The translations under genes were made by a program, and so were the position numbers. The notes beneath the pieces are model-generated. The model was not told the origin of the DNA. It saw only the letters and a list, made by a program, of their open reading frames with translations, and searched no databases. Source: Streptomyces sp. ADI95-17 (GTDB lineage: Bacteria; Actinomycetota; Actinomycetes; Streptomycetales; Streptomycetaceae). Taken from it: a stretch of 64,000 nt of DNA. Shown piece by piece: positions 42,189 through 51,024 of the stretch. The stretch covers positions 393,896 through 457,895 of the forward strand of contig NZ_ML123050.1 of NCBI RefSeq assembly GCF_003846175.1, written 5' to 3'. How positions within the stretch are numbered: position 1 is the stretch's first letter; each line of letters begins with the position of its first letter.

Positions 42189-42745
42189 GCAGCGCCCTTC
42201 TTGTGATGGATGTCCAGCGAGCCGTCGTGGACATTGTCGACGACGGCTCGGGGTACCTGCCTCGCCTGCGCAGGGCAATCGACAGTGCCCGGGCTGCGAA
42301 CATCCCTGTCGTCTACGTAGTCATCGCGTTGCGCCCCGGCTTTCCGGAAGTCAGCCCGCGCAACAGGGCTCTCACCGCCGTCGCGCGAGCCGGACTCCAT
42401 GTCGAGGGCGACGTCGGCACCGAAATCCACCCTGATGTCGCGCCGCGGCCCGGTGAGGTGGTGGTCACCAAAAGACGAGCGAGCGCGTTCTCGGGCAGCG
42501 ACCTCGACGTGGTGCTCCGGGCGCACGGCATCGACAGCCTCGTCCTCACGGGCATCGCCACCAGCGCCGTGGTGCTGCACACCTTGTGCCAGGCCAACGA
42601 CCTGGACTTCGATCTCACCGTCCTCGCCGACGCCTGTCTGGACACCGACTCGGAGGTGCACCGGTTCCTCACCGAGAAGCTGTTCCCGCAGTGGGCGGAC
42701 GTCGTCACCGTCGACGACTGGGTCAAGGCGACCGCGCTCCGTTAG
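42185..42745 (+). CDS. Isochorismatase-family cysteine hydrolase
   Basis: 186 residues. Catalytic triad pattern: Asp in SSALLVMDVQRAVVDIVDDG, Lys in EVVVTKRRASAFSGSDLD and the position of the nucleophile in SLVLTGIATSAVVLHTLCQA. In most members the last motif reads G-x-x-T-x-x-C-V; here Ser-Ala-Val-Val replaces T-x-x-C-V, so the usual nucleophile Cys is missing and C is found six residues later (LC). Activity may be altered. Cytoplasmic; substrate unknown. Confidence 0.85.
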   Translation: MSSALLVMDVQRAVVDIVDDGSGYLPRLRRAIDSARAANIPVVYVVIALRPGFPEVSPRNRALTAVARAGLHVEGDVGTEIHPDVAPRPGEVVVTKRRASAFSGSDLDVVLRAHGIDSLVLTGIATSAVVLHTLCQANDLDFDLTVLADACLDTDSEVHRFLTEKLFPQWADVVTVDDWVKATALR

Positions 42746-42829
42746 CAACGGGCCAAGCGGAGACCAGCGTGGTGTGGCGCATGCCGGCGCATCGCTGCTA
42801 CTCCGCCTCGACGAGGATGACGACCGGGC

Positions 42830-43477
42830 TCAGTCCTTGCGTCCTGTCGCGGCGACGGTGACACCCAGGCCGATCATCGTGAGCCCGCCGACTCCTCCGA
42901 CCAGAGAGAGCCGCCGAGGTGAGCGGGCGAACCAGTTCCGTCCGGTTGCCGCGACCAGCGCCCACAGGCTGTCGGAAGCCACCGCGATGATGTTGAAAAC
43001 CAGGCCGAGCAGCAGCATCTGAACCACAACGTGCCCTTGGGAGCGGTCGACGAACTGAGGCAGCACGGCGGCGAAGAACACAATGGTCTTGGGGTTGGCC
43101 ACACCGACAGCGAACCCTTCCCGCAACGTGCGCAAGCCACCCTGTGCGGCCCCGTCGCCCGTGATCGCGGCCGGCAACGAACCACGGTGCCGCCACGCTT
43201 TGACGCCCAGATACACCAGGTAGGCGGCACCGGCCAGCTTCAACACCGTGAAGACGAGCACGGAGCGTTCCACGATCGACCCGACCCCGAGGGCAACGCC
43301 CACGACGAGCGCATAAGCACCCAACGTATTCCCCACCACCGTGGTCAGCGCAGCCCGGCGCCCTTGCGCCAGCGCCCGCCCGATCACGAACAGCACACTG
43401 GGCCCGGGGACCACGATCAGCAGGAATGACATAGCCGCGAAGGCAAGCAAGCGCTCAGCAGACACCATGTCGCTCAT
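42830..43477 (-). CDS. LysE-family amino-acid exporter
   Basis: 215 residues from the ATG at 43477 (or 43468). Six predicted transmembrane helices, with the LysE/RhtB signature AMSFLLIVVPGPSVLFVIGR at the first helix, then GNTLGAYALVVGVALGVG, YLVYLGVKAWRHRG and FAVGVANPKTIVFFAAVLPQ. Exports amino acids or similar solutes. No regulator of the LysG/ArgP type is adjacent. Confidence 0.92.
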   Translation of the reverse strand: MSDMVSAERLLAFAAMSFLLIVVPGPSVLFVIGRALAQGRRAALTTVVGNTLGAYALVVGVALGVGSIVERSVLVFTVLKLAGAAYLVYLGVKAWRHRGSLPAAITGDGAAQGGLRTLREGFAVGVANPKTIVFFAAVLPQFVDRSQGHVVVQMLLLGLVFNIIAVASDSLWALVAATGRNWFARSPRRLSLVGGVGGLTMIGLGVTVAATGRKD

Positions 43478-43799
43478 ACAAGCACGGGCCAGGTTCGCCC
43501 CACATCCCCTTTTCAGCGCCCAGCTCGCGCATACACCGGCTCGCACCCGTCCGATCGACGCGGAAGGCAGACTGATCGCAGGGCTTCTGAGTGAGACTTC
43601 CTCAACGGCTTCCAGCGGGCTGCGAGTTCGTGGGCGATATTCCGGCGCACTCCAGGATCAGACCGGCGGATATTCCCCAGCGCGGTCCGTCCGGCACCGA
43701 TCCGTCGCCAGCCCGTCACCAGGTCGGCATCGGCCCGGCCCCGTGGCAAGCTCCGTCAGCGGCCTCGCACCGGAGCCACATCCTTGGCGCCGTGCGGGT
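43478..43799. other. Intergenic stretch with no supported gene
   Basis: 322 bases between the LysE gene and the next rightward gene. GGCGATATTCCGG and GGCGGATATTCCCC at 43634-43646 and 43665-43678 share a GATATTCC core about 30 bases apart, possibly a regulator site. No coding pattern recognised. Confidence 0.35.
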
Positions 43800-43805
43800 G
43801 TGCAC

Positions 43806-44156
43806 ATGCGGCTGAGGTTGCGACAGTTCCGACCTCGGATCGGGCCACGGGAGTACCGGGTGGCGCAGCCGTGGTATTGGCTGCGGCACACCGCGCTCGC
43901 CGACCCGACCTGCTTCGGCTGGCTGCTCGGCGACCACGACGGTCTGTCGCGTCTCGCCGCGCGCCTCTCCTTCGCCGCCCGCTCCCGGCACACCATCGTG
44001 CACATCCCACTGCGGGACGGGGTGCCCATGGACGGTGGGTACGAGCACGCCGCCCGCCACCTGGACCGGCGGACGACCAGTGGTCCAGTGCCGGATCAAG
44101 CGTCGTCCGCGTTGCCGGATCGGCCTGAGATGATGGGCACATGGACGAGCAAGTGA
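43806..44156 (+). CDS. Hypothetical protein, 116 aa
   Basis: ATG at 43806 (GTG at 43800 also possible). Strong G/C third-position bias and an even composition: RLRQFRPRIGPREYRVAQPW, YWLRHTALADPTCFGWLLGD, LAARLSFAARSRHTIVHIPL. No known motif. The end overlaps the start of the VOC gene by 16 bases, suggesting coupling. Function unknown. Confidence 0.5.
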   Translation: MRLRLRQFRPRIGPREYRVAQPWYWLRHTALADPTCFGWLLGDHDGLSRLAARLSFAARSRHTIVHIPLRDGVPMDGGYEHAARHLDRRTTSGPVPDQASSALPDRPEMMGTWTSK

Positions 44157-44473
44157 TCCCCATTCTTCGCGTCGAGGACGCTGCGGCGGCGGTCGAGTGG
44201 TATGGCCGTCTGGGCTTCACCAAGCAGTGGGAACATCGCTTCGAACCGGGACTTCCCGCGTTCGTCGAGGTCGCCCGGGGCCAGGTCCGGCTGTTCTTGT
44301 CGGAACACACGGGCGACGCACGCCCCGACACGCTGGTGTACATGCGTGTCCACAATGTCGAAGCTGTCGCCGCCGAGTTCGGCGCACACGTGGAGGACGC
44401 CCCATGGGCATGTGAGATTGAGCTTCAAGACCTTGACGGCAACCGCCTGCGGATCGGCACGCCGCCCGAGTGA
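44141..44473 (+). CDS. VOC-family bleomycin-resistance-like protein
   Basis: 110 residues, one glyoxalase/bleomycin-resistance domain: VIPILRVEDAAAAVEWYGRL, PGLPAFVEVARGQVRLFLSE, DTLVYMRVHNVEAVAAEFGA and CEIELQDLDGNRLRIGTP. The motifs match ligand-binding members that dimerise to sequester drugs. Likely cytoplasmic. Short gap-free arrangement with the gene before it. Confidence 0.88.
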   Translation: MDEQVIPILRVEDAAAAVEWYGRLGFTKQWEHRFEPGLPAFVEVARGQVRLFLSEHTGDARPDTLVYMRVHNVEAVAAEFGAHVEDAPWACEIELQDLDGNRLRIGTPPE

Positions 44474-44665
44474 ATCCGCGCAGCAGCGCGCTGCGCGAAG
44501 CTGTGCCGACGGCGAGGACTGAGCAGTCTCGTACGATCGGTGACCGGGGCGAAGTCGTCAGCAGGGCGAATGCTGCCCGACACGATATTCCTTGAGGTCG
44601 CCACGCTGCAGGCGAGCGTTCTCGGCCCTGGGGCATGTGAGCGCGATTCCGACGGCTGCCCCGGA

Positions 44666-45379
44666 TCAGAGATCACCCGGCGGCAGACCCAAGTAGTCGT
44701 TCCATGCCCGGCGGCCGGTGGTGGTCACGGCGAGCGCGCGCGTCGTTCCGATCCGCGTGACCCAGCCGACGGTGAGGGCGTGGCTGCACAGTGCGGCACC
44801 CACCGCACCCGCCAGGTGGGGCCGGCGCTCGGTCCAGTCCAGGCACGCACGCACCAGCGGGCGGCGTGAGCCCGTCGGCACCGTGATGCCGACCTCGGCC
44901 AGCCAGGACACTCCCCCACTGGTCAGCCCGGGCTCGGCCCCCCACTCCAGCAGGCCGCGCCCGACCATCGCGTCGGTGATCGCCAGCGCGACGGTTCCGG
45001 CGAGGTGGTCGTAACACAGCCGCGCACGGGCCAGTGCCTGCTGACGGCCGGAGGCCGACAGCGAACGCGGTCGGGTCGTCTGCTGCGGGGCCAGTGCGGC
45101 CAGGCCCTCGATCAGCTCGACCACCCGGCGGTCGGTCACTCGCACATAGCGATGGCGTCCGTGCCGTTCCTCGGCGAGGAGTCCGCCGCTGACGAGCAGA
45201 TTCAGGTGCGACGTCGCGGTCGAGGGCGCGACCCCGGCATGACGTGCCAGCTCGATCGCGGTCCAGGCCCGGCCGTCGAGCAGCGCCAGGCAGAAGGCCG
45301 CCCTGGTCCCGTCGGCCAGCAGCCTGGCCACGGCCGCCAGGTCGACGCCCACGTCCTGACCTGCGCGCTGAGTATCCAT
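44666..45379 (-). CDS. ArsR-type winged-helix regulator with C-terminal domain
   Basis: 237 residues from the ATG at 45379. HTH_20/ArsR domain: LAAVARLLADGTRAAFCLAL, AWTAIELARHAGVAPSTATS, HLNLLVSGGLLAEERHGRHR. A C-terminal region of about 130 residues (RARLCYDHLAGTVALAITDA, LACLDWTERRPHLAG-type Cys/His-containing helix) is characteristic of a Streptomyces family of large ArsR regulators. Divergent from the GNAT gene at 45503 with 123 bases between. Confidence 0.87.
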   Translation of the reverse strand: MDTQRAGQDVGVDLAAVARLLADGTRAAFCLALLDGRAWTAIELARHAGVAPSTATSHLNLLVSGGLLAEERHGRHRYVRVTDRRVVELIEGLAALAPQQTTRPRSLSASGRQQALARARLCYDHLAGTVALAITDAMVGRGLLEWGAEPGLTSGGVSWLAEVGITVPTGSRRPLVRACLDWTERRPHLAGAVGAALCSHALTVGWVTRIGTTRALAVTTTGRRAWNDYLGLPPGDL

Positions 45380-45502
45380 GCCCCCAATTGTCGCCGACCT
45401 CGGTTCGACGCCCGTCGAAGCGTCCACGCCTTAACGTCACCAGATGCCCGAGGCGCCCTTGGGCCGGAGGCGCGCCGCCTCCGCTCACACACCGGAGGAA
45501 CC

Positions 45503-45991
45503 ATGCCCGCGTCCGACCCGCCCACCAGCATGCCGTCGTGCCCCGAGCCCCGGACAGGTCTCGTTGTCACCGATTCCCCGATGCCCGCGGACCTCGCGGT
45601 GATCTCCGACGCACTGGACCGGTTCAATACCGAGAGGACGGGAATCGACGACCGCAGACCGCTCGCCGTTCTGGTCCGTGATCCCGGGACAGATCGGGTG
45701 ATCGGCGGACTGACCGGGCGCACCTCGCTCGGGCTGTTCTTCGTCGACCTCTTCTTCCTGCCTCCCGGGCTTCGTGGCAGTGGACTGGGTGGAGAGATCC
45801 TTCGACAGGCCGAGAACGAGGCCCGCGCCCGCGGCTGCCGCGCGGCCGTGCTCTACACGATCACTTTCCAGGCACCCGGCTTCTATCGGAAACAAGGATG
45901 GAGGCTCCTGGCAGAGGTGCCCTGCGATCCGCCGGGCGCCAGCCGCGTATTCATGACCAAGGAACTCGCTGTCGAGACCGGCAGCGTTTGA
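45503..45991 (+). CDS. GNAT-family N-acetyltransferase
   Basis: 162 residues; GGAGGAACC precedes the ATG. Acetyl-CoA loop in LFFLPPGLRGSGLGGEILRQ then AENEARARGCRAAVLYTITF and APGFYRKQGWRLLAEVPCDP are typical of GNAT domain motifs A and B. Start of a rightward gene divergent from the ArsR-type regulator, which may control it. Substrate unknown. Confidence 0.9.
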   Translation: MPASDPPTSMPSCPEPRTGLVVTDSPMPADLAVISDALDRFNTERTGIDDRRPLAVLVRDPGTDRVIGGLTGRTSLGLFFVDLFFLPPGLRGSGLGGEILRQAENEARARGCRAAVLYTITFQAPGFYRKQGWRLLAEVPCDPPGASRVFMTKELAVETGSV

Positions 45992-46071
45992 TCGGACAGC
46001 GGGGCGGTACGTGTCCGATGCGGCACGAGGTGACGCTCGCCCACCCTGGATACGAGTACGGCAGTGTCGTC

Positions 46072-46656
46072 TCATCGCCCGACGCGGTACGCCCATCGGC
46101 TTCCGCCGTCGTCACGGCTGCGTCCCAGCAGCTGCGCCTGCTCGCTCTTGAGCCGTGTGAACCTGTCGCAGGTGTACTCCTTGAGGTCCCGGCCCGGGAA
46201 GGGTATGAGCGACAGGTGTTCTTCGTAGTTGCCCTGGGCCCATCGCGCAGCCGTGATCTCGTAGCCCGCGACGTGGGCACAGAGCTGGAGGAGTGCCTCG
46301 GGCATTTCCTCCTCGATGAGAAGGTCGGCCCTTGTCACCACCACGTCCCGCATGGTTTTGATGTTGGGGATGAAGACGGTGGTGGCCCAGGTGCGCCACT
46401 GCGCGAGTTCTTGATCGGTGGGTGGCGTGTCGTGTCGGAACGGGTCACGGCCGTCCGGGCGGGCGTACCTCTCGGAGAACGTGTCGTAGGTTCGGCTGTT
46501 GGCCTCCATGAGGGCGAACAGCGGCCCGTAGAAGTCGCTCAGTTGCTGGTTGACGCGCGCGAGTCGGGCCTGCCTCTGCGCAAGGCGCAGACCGTTCAGG
46601 TAAGTCGCCAGGTAGCCGATGAACGCCAGCCCGACGGTCAAGATCACTGTAACCAT
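46072..46656 (-). CDS. Single-pass membrane protein of unknown function
   Basis: 194 residues from the ATG at 46656. One N-terminal transmembrane helix, VTVILTVGLAFIGYLATYLN, then a long helical cytoplasmic domain: LRLAQRQARLARVNQQLSDF, YGPLFALMEANSRTYDTFSE, NIKTMRDVVVTRADLLIEEE and LLQLCAHVAGYEITAARWAQ. The pattern Q-x-x-L-x-x-F-Y-G-P-L resembles small bacterial membrane proteins with no assigned role. Start not strongly supported by a ribosome-binding site. Confidence 0.7.
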   Translation of the reverse strand: MVTVILTVGLAFIGYLATYLNGLRLAQRQARLARVNQQLSDFYGPLFALMEANSRTYDTFSERYARPDGRDPFRHDTPPTDQELAQWRTWATTVFIPNIKTMRDVVVTRADLLIEEEMPEALLQLCAHVAGYEITAARWAQGNYEEHLSLIPFPGRDLKEYTCDRFTRLKSEQAQLLGRSRDDGGSRWAYRVGR

Positions 46657-46861
46657 GACAGGGGATGCTATGGGTCTGCTCGCCGGCCGGGGCGAGTATA
46701 TGCATCTCGGCGACGCGGAGTGCGGGCCGGCTCCGGCCGCGTCCGTCACGGCCCGTGCTGCCGGGTGGTACCCGGTGAGCGGACCGAGACGGCGCTGAAC
46801 TGCGGCTGTCCGCCGGGGCGGGCCTTGCACACCACCGGTTCGCGAGTGGTCGCGAGGCCGA

Positions 46862-47530
46862 TCACCTGACCAGGCGCAGCCAGGCCGCCGCGAGTGCGGC
46901 GTGGCCGGCCGGCGTCGGGTGTACGCCGTCCGCGGCCCAGTACTCCGGTCCGGTCGTCGCGGCGAGGCCGGCGAACATGCCGTCGGCGGCGAGCAGATGC
47001 GCACCGTATTTGCGGGCGAGTCTGCGCACGGCCTGGATCTTCGGGTCCAGATCGGTACGCCATTCCTTTCGCTCCTCCTCTCCGATGCGCCTGGCACCGA
47101 CACCGGCCTCGACGACGTCGTGGATCGGCAGGAGGAACGGTTCGATGAGGATCAGTTCCGTGCCCGCCTCGGCCAGGGGCGCGAGGAGACGGTCGTAGCC
47201 CGCCTCGAATTCCTCCACGGGGATCACGTACCCCTTCGGGTCCAGCGTGTGCCAGCCCATGTCGTTGACCCCGACGAGGATCGACACCACGTCCGGGCGC
47301 GCGTCGAGTACGTCTGCCTGCCAGCGGGCTTCGAGGTCCATCACCTTGTTGCCGCCGATCCCGGTGTTCAGCCAGGTCACCGGGCGATCCGGATGCCGGA
47401 GTCCCCACTCGCCCGCGACGCGCAGCGGGTAGCCGAAACCGAGACCGTCCTCGCTCTCCTGCCGTTGGCAGTCGGTGATCGAATCGCCGGTGAACATCAT
47501 GGTGCTTCCCGGTCGGACAGTGATCGTCAT
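46862..47530 (-). CDS. SGNH/GDSL hydrolase
   Basis: 222 residues; ATG preceded by AAGGAGCGCAT. Block I is TMMFTGDSITDCQRQES (nucleophile Ser), block III GVNDMGWHTL, block V the D-x-x-H in WAADGVHPTPAGHAALAAAW. No signal peptide, so cytoplasmic. The group includes rhamnogalacturonan acetylesterase-like and lipase-like enzymes that remove O-acetyl groups from sugars. Single gene here, no sugar-locus partner nearby. Confidence 0.92.
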   Translation of the reverse strand: MTITVRPGSTMMFTGDSITDCQRQESEDGLGFGYPLRVAGEWGLRHPDRPVTWLNTGIGGNKVMDLEARWQADVLDARPDVVSILVGVNDMGWHTLDPKGYVIPVEEFEAGYDRLLAPLAEAGTELILIEPFLLPIHDVVEAGVGARRIGEEERKEWRTDLDPKIQAVRRLARKYGAHLLAADGMFAGLAATTGPEYWAADGVHPTPAGHAALAAAWLRLVR

Positions 47531-47944
47531 ATGCGCTCCTTGCGCTCCCTGGATCCCGGACCCACAGCCGGATGGGCACCCGGCCGGACCTCTCGAAAGT
47601 TGCCAGGCCCCACCGACATCCGACCGACAAGCGCCGAAATGCCACCGACACCATGACGCTGCCGACCCGGTCCCCCTGGTCAAAGCGTCGGTCAGTCAGC
47701 AGGATGCTTTACGGGGCTCTTCCCGAAGGGGCTGTCTCCTTCTTCGGTTCCAGGCATTCGGCTTGCCGTTCGTGGTCCGCAATCGCTTCGGCACTGTCCG
47801 AGATCTGGCCGGTCCGGCCCAGCTGGGCCGTGCCTCCTTGACCATCTACAGATTGAGGCGCTTGCGGATGGTCCATGGTGGTGCCGTCAGGATTCCGCCC
47901 GAAGGCGGCCTCTAGAACGGCGGGGAGGTCTGGTCGGAGGGCTG
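47531..47944. other. Intergenic stretch with a doubtful small ORF
   Basis: About 410 bases. A minus-strand frame from an ATG at 47876 to TAA at 47709 would give a 55-residue acidic peptide (RTGQISDSAEAIADHERQAE). Coding character is moderate and no ribosome-binding site or family was seen, so it is not called as a gene. Confidence 0.35.
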
Positions 47945-48410
47945 AGAGATGACCGCTCGGATCCCGCGTCAGCGGAGGTGGAAGGCTTGCGCGCGTCTGC
48001 CGCGGTGACGCGGAGGACCAAGGCCTTTGCGTGGCTGGCGCTGACGAGGTGGACTTGCGTACTCAGGCCGCCGCGGTAACGACCGAGGGCCAGCGTGGAA
48101 GTACCGCACCGGCTTGCCCTGGCGGGACCTGCCGGATGAGCTGGGCTCATTGCAGACCGCTCACGAACGGCCGCTCAGGCGGGCCGTGGACGGGACTTGG
48201 GCACGGATCCTTGCCGCGCTCTTGGCAGCGGCCGATGGCGCTGACGACATCGGCTGGACCGTGTCGGTGGACTCCACCGTCTGCCGGACACACCAGCACG
48301 TCGCCGGAGCCAGGAAAAAAGGGGCGCCACTTCGAGCTGAGCCCGACGATCATGCGCCCGCGGACCGGGTCGGCCGGCCCCACAACCAACGCACGGACAT
48401 GGCCACAGGT
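47945..48410. mobile_element. Split and inverted IS5-family transposase remnant
   Basis: Two pieces stand back to back around 48092. The plus-strand piece (48096-48410) reads WKYRTGLPWRDLPDELGSLQ, then GWTVSVDSTVCRTHQHVAGA, the N-terminal half and first catalytic Asp (V-D-S-T) of an IS5-type transposase. The minus-strand piece (48091-47945) reads ALGRYRGGLSTQVHLVSASH then ALVLRVTAADARKP, the part that normally follows A-G-x-R-K-K-G. So the gene has been cut and one half inverted, and both halves are truncated. Confidence 0.65.
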
Positions 48411-48518
48411 TGTTCAAGCCAGCGTAGCTGGATACCTCAAGCGCACCGGCGAGTTCACCGGACCACGTCGCGCAGAGATGGTGACTTGCGCGGTCCTCCC
48501 GACCTCACCGCCAACGTC

Positions 48519-49046
48519 CTATGCGCCGGTAACCCCATCGATCTGCTCGCGAATGACGTCGGCATGACCGTTGTGACGTGCGTACTCCTCGATCATGTGC
48601 ACCATGATCCAGCGCAGGGAGACTCCCTGCTCACCGACATACCCCGCCTCCTGTTCAGCCAGGCGGCCGGAGTCGTCCAGAGATGCGTCAACGATCACCT
48701 CACGGCCTCGGGCAATCTCCGTTTGCCAGGCAGTCATCGCCTCGTCGAGTCCTTGTCCCGGTTGAAGAGTGAAGCCGTCGACATTGCTCTCCCCGAAGAC
48801 CGGAGACACGCCATGACCTGCGAATATGCGCTGGAACCAGTTGCGCTCCACCTCAGCCATGTGCTGAACGAGACCGAGCAGTGTCATCAACGACGGTGAC
48901 ACCACAGCGAGTCGCAACTGATCGTCACTCAGACCCGAGCACTTCAGAGCGAGAGTCTCACGGTGAAAGTCAAGCCATGCTTCCAGCATGGCGCGTTCGT
49001 CGGCGTAGGCTGGCGGGACAGATCGCCCATCCGGTGTCTTGTTCAT
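48519..49046 (-). CDS. DinB-family protein (DUF664)
   Basis: 175 residues from the ATG at 49046. Metal-binding His in MTLLGLVQHMAEVERNWFQR and in EEYARHNGHADVIREQIDGV, with WIMVHMIEEYARHNGHAD as the family's most conserved stretch. Probable mycothiol-dependent transferase. About 35 percent like the DinB gene at 18274 by eye in the His-rich helix. Ends next to the transposase remnant. Confidence 0.9.
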   Translation of the reverse strand: MNKTPDGRSVPPAYADERAMLEAWLDFHRETLALKCSGLSDDQLRLAVVSPSLMTLLGLVQHMAEVERNWFQRIFAGHGVSPVFGESNVDGFTLQPGQGLDEAMTAWQTEIARGREVIVDASLDDSGRLAEQEAGYVGEQGVSLRWIMVHMIEEYARHNGHADVIREQIDGVTGA

Positions 49047-49419
49047 GATCACATTCTGGCAGCAGCACTTGCTGCGGGGCGCCCCCCGTGTCACGAGGAG
49101 GGGTGCATTACGTGTCTTCCCTCGGTGGCAGGCCCGATTCATCGAGCGAGGGGCCGACATTGCATGATGTTCCGAGGCGCTGATTCTTGAATGTCTGCCA
49201 CCGGAATCCGACCACCAAGGTCCACCCCGTGACCGACGATCGCAGTCGGCCCGTGGCCTTCGTCCTGGCAGTCGGCCCGGCCGGAGCACACCGGCTTTGC
49301 CTGTGTTGACGGACCGTCTCCGTGTTCCTTTCGGACGTGGGTGACCTCTCGCTGGGGGCGGCAGCACCTTCTGCAACCCGTGCTCAGCTGGTTCACCCAT
49401 ACTCGTCGCCGGGCTGAGC
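49047..49419. other. Intergenic stretch, possible decayed gene
   Basis: 373 bases. A minus-strand frame reads DEGHGPTAIVGHGVDLGGRI then PVADIQESAPRN with fair coding character but no start and no recognised family. It may be the tail of a lost gene. No terminator or repeat stands out. Confidence 0.3.
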
Positions 49420-49896
49420 TTACGGCTTGGTGACTGGTTCGAGGCTCTCGGTCGGTCCGGCGAATGCCAGAAACAAAGAACGAGAACGGAGAAGCCAAAG
49501 GCCGTTGACCTTGAGGAATGTGTCCTCATAGTGGCCCACTTGCGTAGGGATCCGCGGAGGTACGAAGCCGTTTGCATATCCGTCGACGCGGTATGTCGTG
49601 AAGTAGGTGGTCGCCGTTGCTGTCGTCTCGGATGTGAGGGTCACCAGGATGTTCGTGCACATCCGGCGCGAGAGACGGTCTGCGGGCCGACCAGCGAAAT
49701 AGGAGCGAAGCGCGTCACGGCCCTGGATCCGGCGGTCGCCCTCAGCCCACTCCCAGACCCCGTCATCCACGAACAACTCGGCCACCTCACCAGGATCGCC
49801 GAGGTCAAGCTTGTGCACGAACTCGATGATCAGGCGCTCGCAGGCTCGCTCGGCGAGCAGGCGGTTCGTGGGATCGAGCGCTTCAGTGGCAAGCAT
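49420..49896 (-). CDS. NTF2/SnoaL-like protein
   Basis: 158 residues, the cone-shaped SnoaL fold: RACERLIIEFVHKLDLGDPG, EVAELFVDDGVWEWAEGDRR, IQGRDALRSYFAGRPADRLS, ATTYFTTYRVDGY and GHYEDTFLKVNGLWLLRSRS. This bile-acid 7-alpha-dehydratase/aromatic hydroxylase-beta-like subgroup often binds hydrophobic ligands. ATG at 49896 without an evident ribosome-binding site. No partner gene. Confidence 0.85.
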   Translation of the reverse strand: MLATEALDPTNRLLAERACERLIIEFVHKLDLGDPGEVAELFVDDGVWEWAEGDRRIQGRDALRSYFAGRPADRLSRRMCTNILVTLTSETTATATTYFTTYRVDGYANGFVPPRIPTQVGHYEDTFLKVNGLWLLRSRSLFLAFAGPTESLEPVTKP

Positions 49897-50036
49897 CCCC
49901 GATTCGTATCAGCGAGCGAAAGGGCATCACAACACCTTTTCCGAGCCCGCGCTACGTTGCCCCCCCGCCCCGCCCACGTCAAGAACGGCGCCCGGGACAT
50001 CATGGCCCGGCCGGCAGCTGTCCGAACGGACAGTCC

Positions 50037-50378
50037 TCAGCCCGAATTCGTGGTCTTGATGAGTGGCGCGTCCCGGGTCAACTCCCAGAACCCGACGCCG
50101 TAATGCGGCCCGCGCGCCTGCGGATGCCCCGGCGCACCCAGGGAGGCGACCGTCACGTGTCCGGCCCCGGCCGCCCGCGCCAGATGCATCCCGTGCAGAA
50201 GCATCGCCCTTGCCAACCCCAGACGCCGGTAGTCCGGGTGTGTCCCGGCCGGCTCGAACTCAGCGGTCCCGTTCACGTCGTCGAGCCACGTGATCGTCGA
50301 GGATGCCATCGTTCCGTGCGGCAGCTTCGCCTGTTCCCCCTCGGTGAGGTCCCTCTCGTTGAGCTGAGTCCAGGGCAC
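50037..50378 (-). pseudogene. GNAT acetyltransferase lacking its N-terminus
   Basis: The frame reads WLDDVNGTAEFEPAGTHPDY then RRLGLARAMLLHGMHLARAA and VASLGAPGHPQARGPHYGVG, the motif A/B part and C-terminus of a Streptomyces GNAT family. The N-terminal half is missing: the first residues (PWTQLNERDLTEGEQAKL) belong to the middle of relatives, and the region upstream belongs to the divergent gene. A short translated product is possible but would lack the substrate site. Confidence 0.6.
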
Positions 50379-50502
50379 CAGGGATGTCGCAGAAGTGAGT
50401 CTTGGTGGCCATTACCCGGGAGGTAATCGCCGTAGGCTTCAGGGCTGGAAAGAATGTGATCTCGCCGCGTCGATACGCGGTTCCACAACGGAAGGAATGG
50501 CC

Positions 50503-50955
50503 ATGTCCTCGGACACACCCACGACCACCCGCTCCGTGGTGGAGGAGTTGCTGCGCCGGATCGGCGAGGGCGACCCCGACCGCATCGCCGAGCTCTATGC
50601 CGAGCGGGGCGACTGGAAACTGGACTGGCCTGAGTCCGAACACGGCCACGCTGCCACCCCATGGATCCGGCATCGGAGCACACGCAGCGACGCCGCAGCT
50701 CACTACCGTGAGCTCGCGGAACACCATGTGCCCGGGCAGGAGGCCACCGAGGTCGAGCGCGTCCTCGTCGATGGCAATGATGCGGTCCTGCTCGGCGAGA
50801 TCCGCCAAACCGCCCGGTCCACCGGGCGCGCGTATCGTGCGCGGTTCGCCCTGCACCTCACGGTCGAGCACGGCCTGGTCACACGGCACCACGTCTACGA
50901 AGACAGTCTCGCCGTTGCTCAGGCGTTCAACGCGGAGAGCGGTGAAGCCCGGTAG
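50503..50955 (+). CDS. SnoaL-like nuclear transport factor 2 family protein
   Basis: 150 residues; ATG at 50503 has GGAAGG upstream, better than the ATG two codons earlier. SnoaL signatures: VVEELLRRIGEGDPDRIAEL, YAERGDWKLDWPES, AAAHYRELAEHHVPGQEATE, RARFALHLTVEHGLVTRHHV. This single-domain subgroup is common in Streptomyces, with unknown ligand. Its stop codon lies in the first unit of a 16-bp repeat array. Confidence 0.87.
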   Translation: MSSDTPTTTRSVVEELLRRIGEGDPDRIAELYAERGDWKLDWPESEHGHAATPWIRHRSTRSDAAAHYRELAEHHVPGQEATEVERVLVDGNDAVLLGEIRQTARSTGRAYRARFALHLTVEHGLVTRHHVYEDSLAVAQAFNAESGEAR

Positions 50956-51012
50956 TGGCATGTACCGGTAGTCGCATGTGCCGGTAGTGGCGTGTACCGG
51001 TAGTGGCGTGTG
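50949..51012. repeat. Four 16-bp tandem repeats
   Basis: Head-to-tail copies of CCGGTAGTGGCGTGTA at 50949, 50965, 50981 and 50997, with one to three mismatches. The first copy contains the TAG stop of the SnoaL gene. Confidence 0.88.
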
Positions 51013-51024
51013 TGCGGCGAATGA

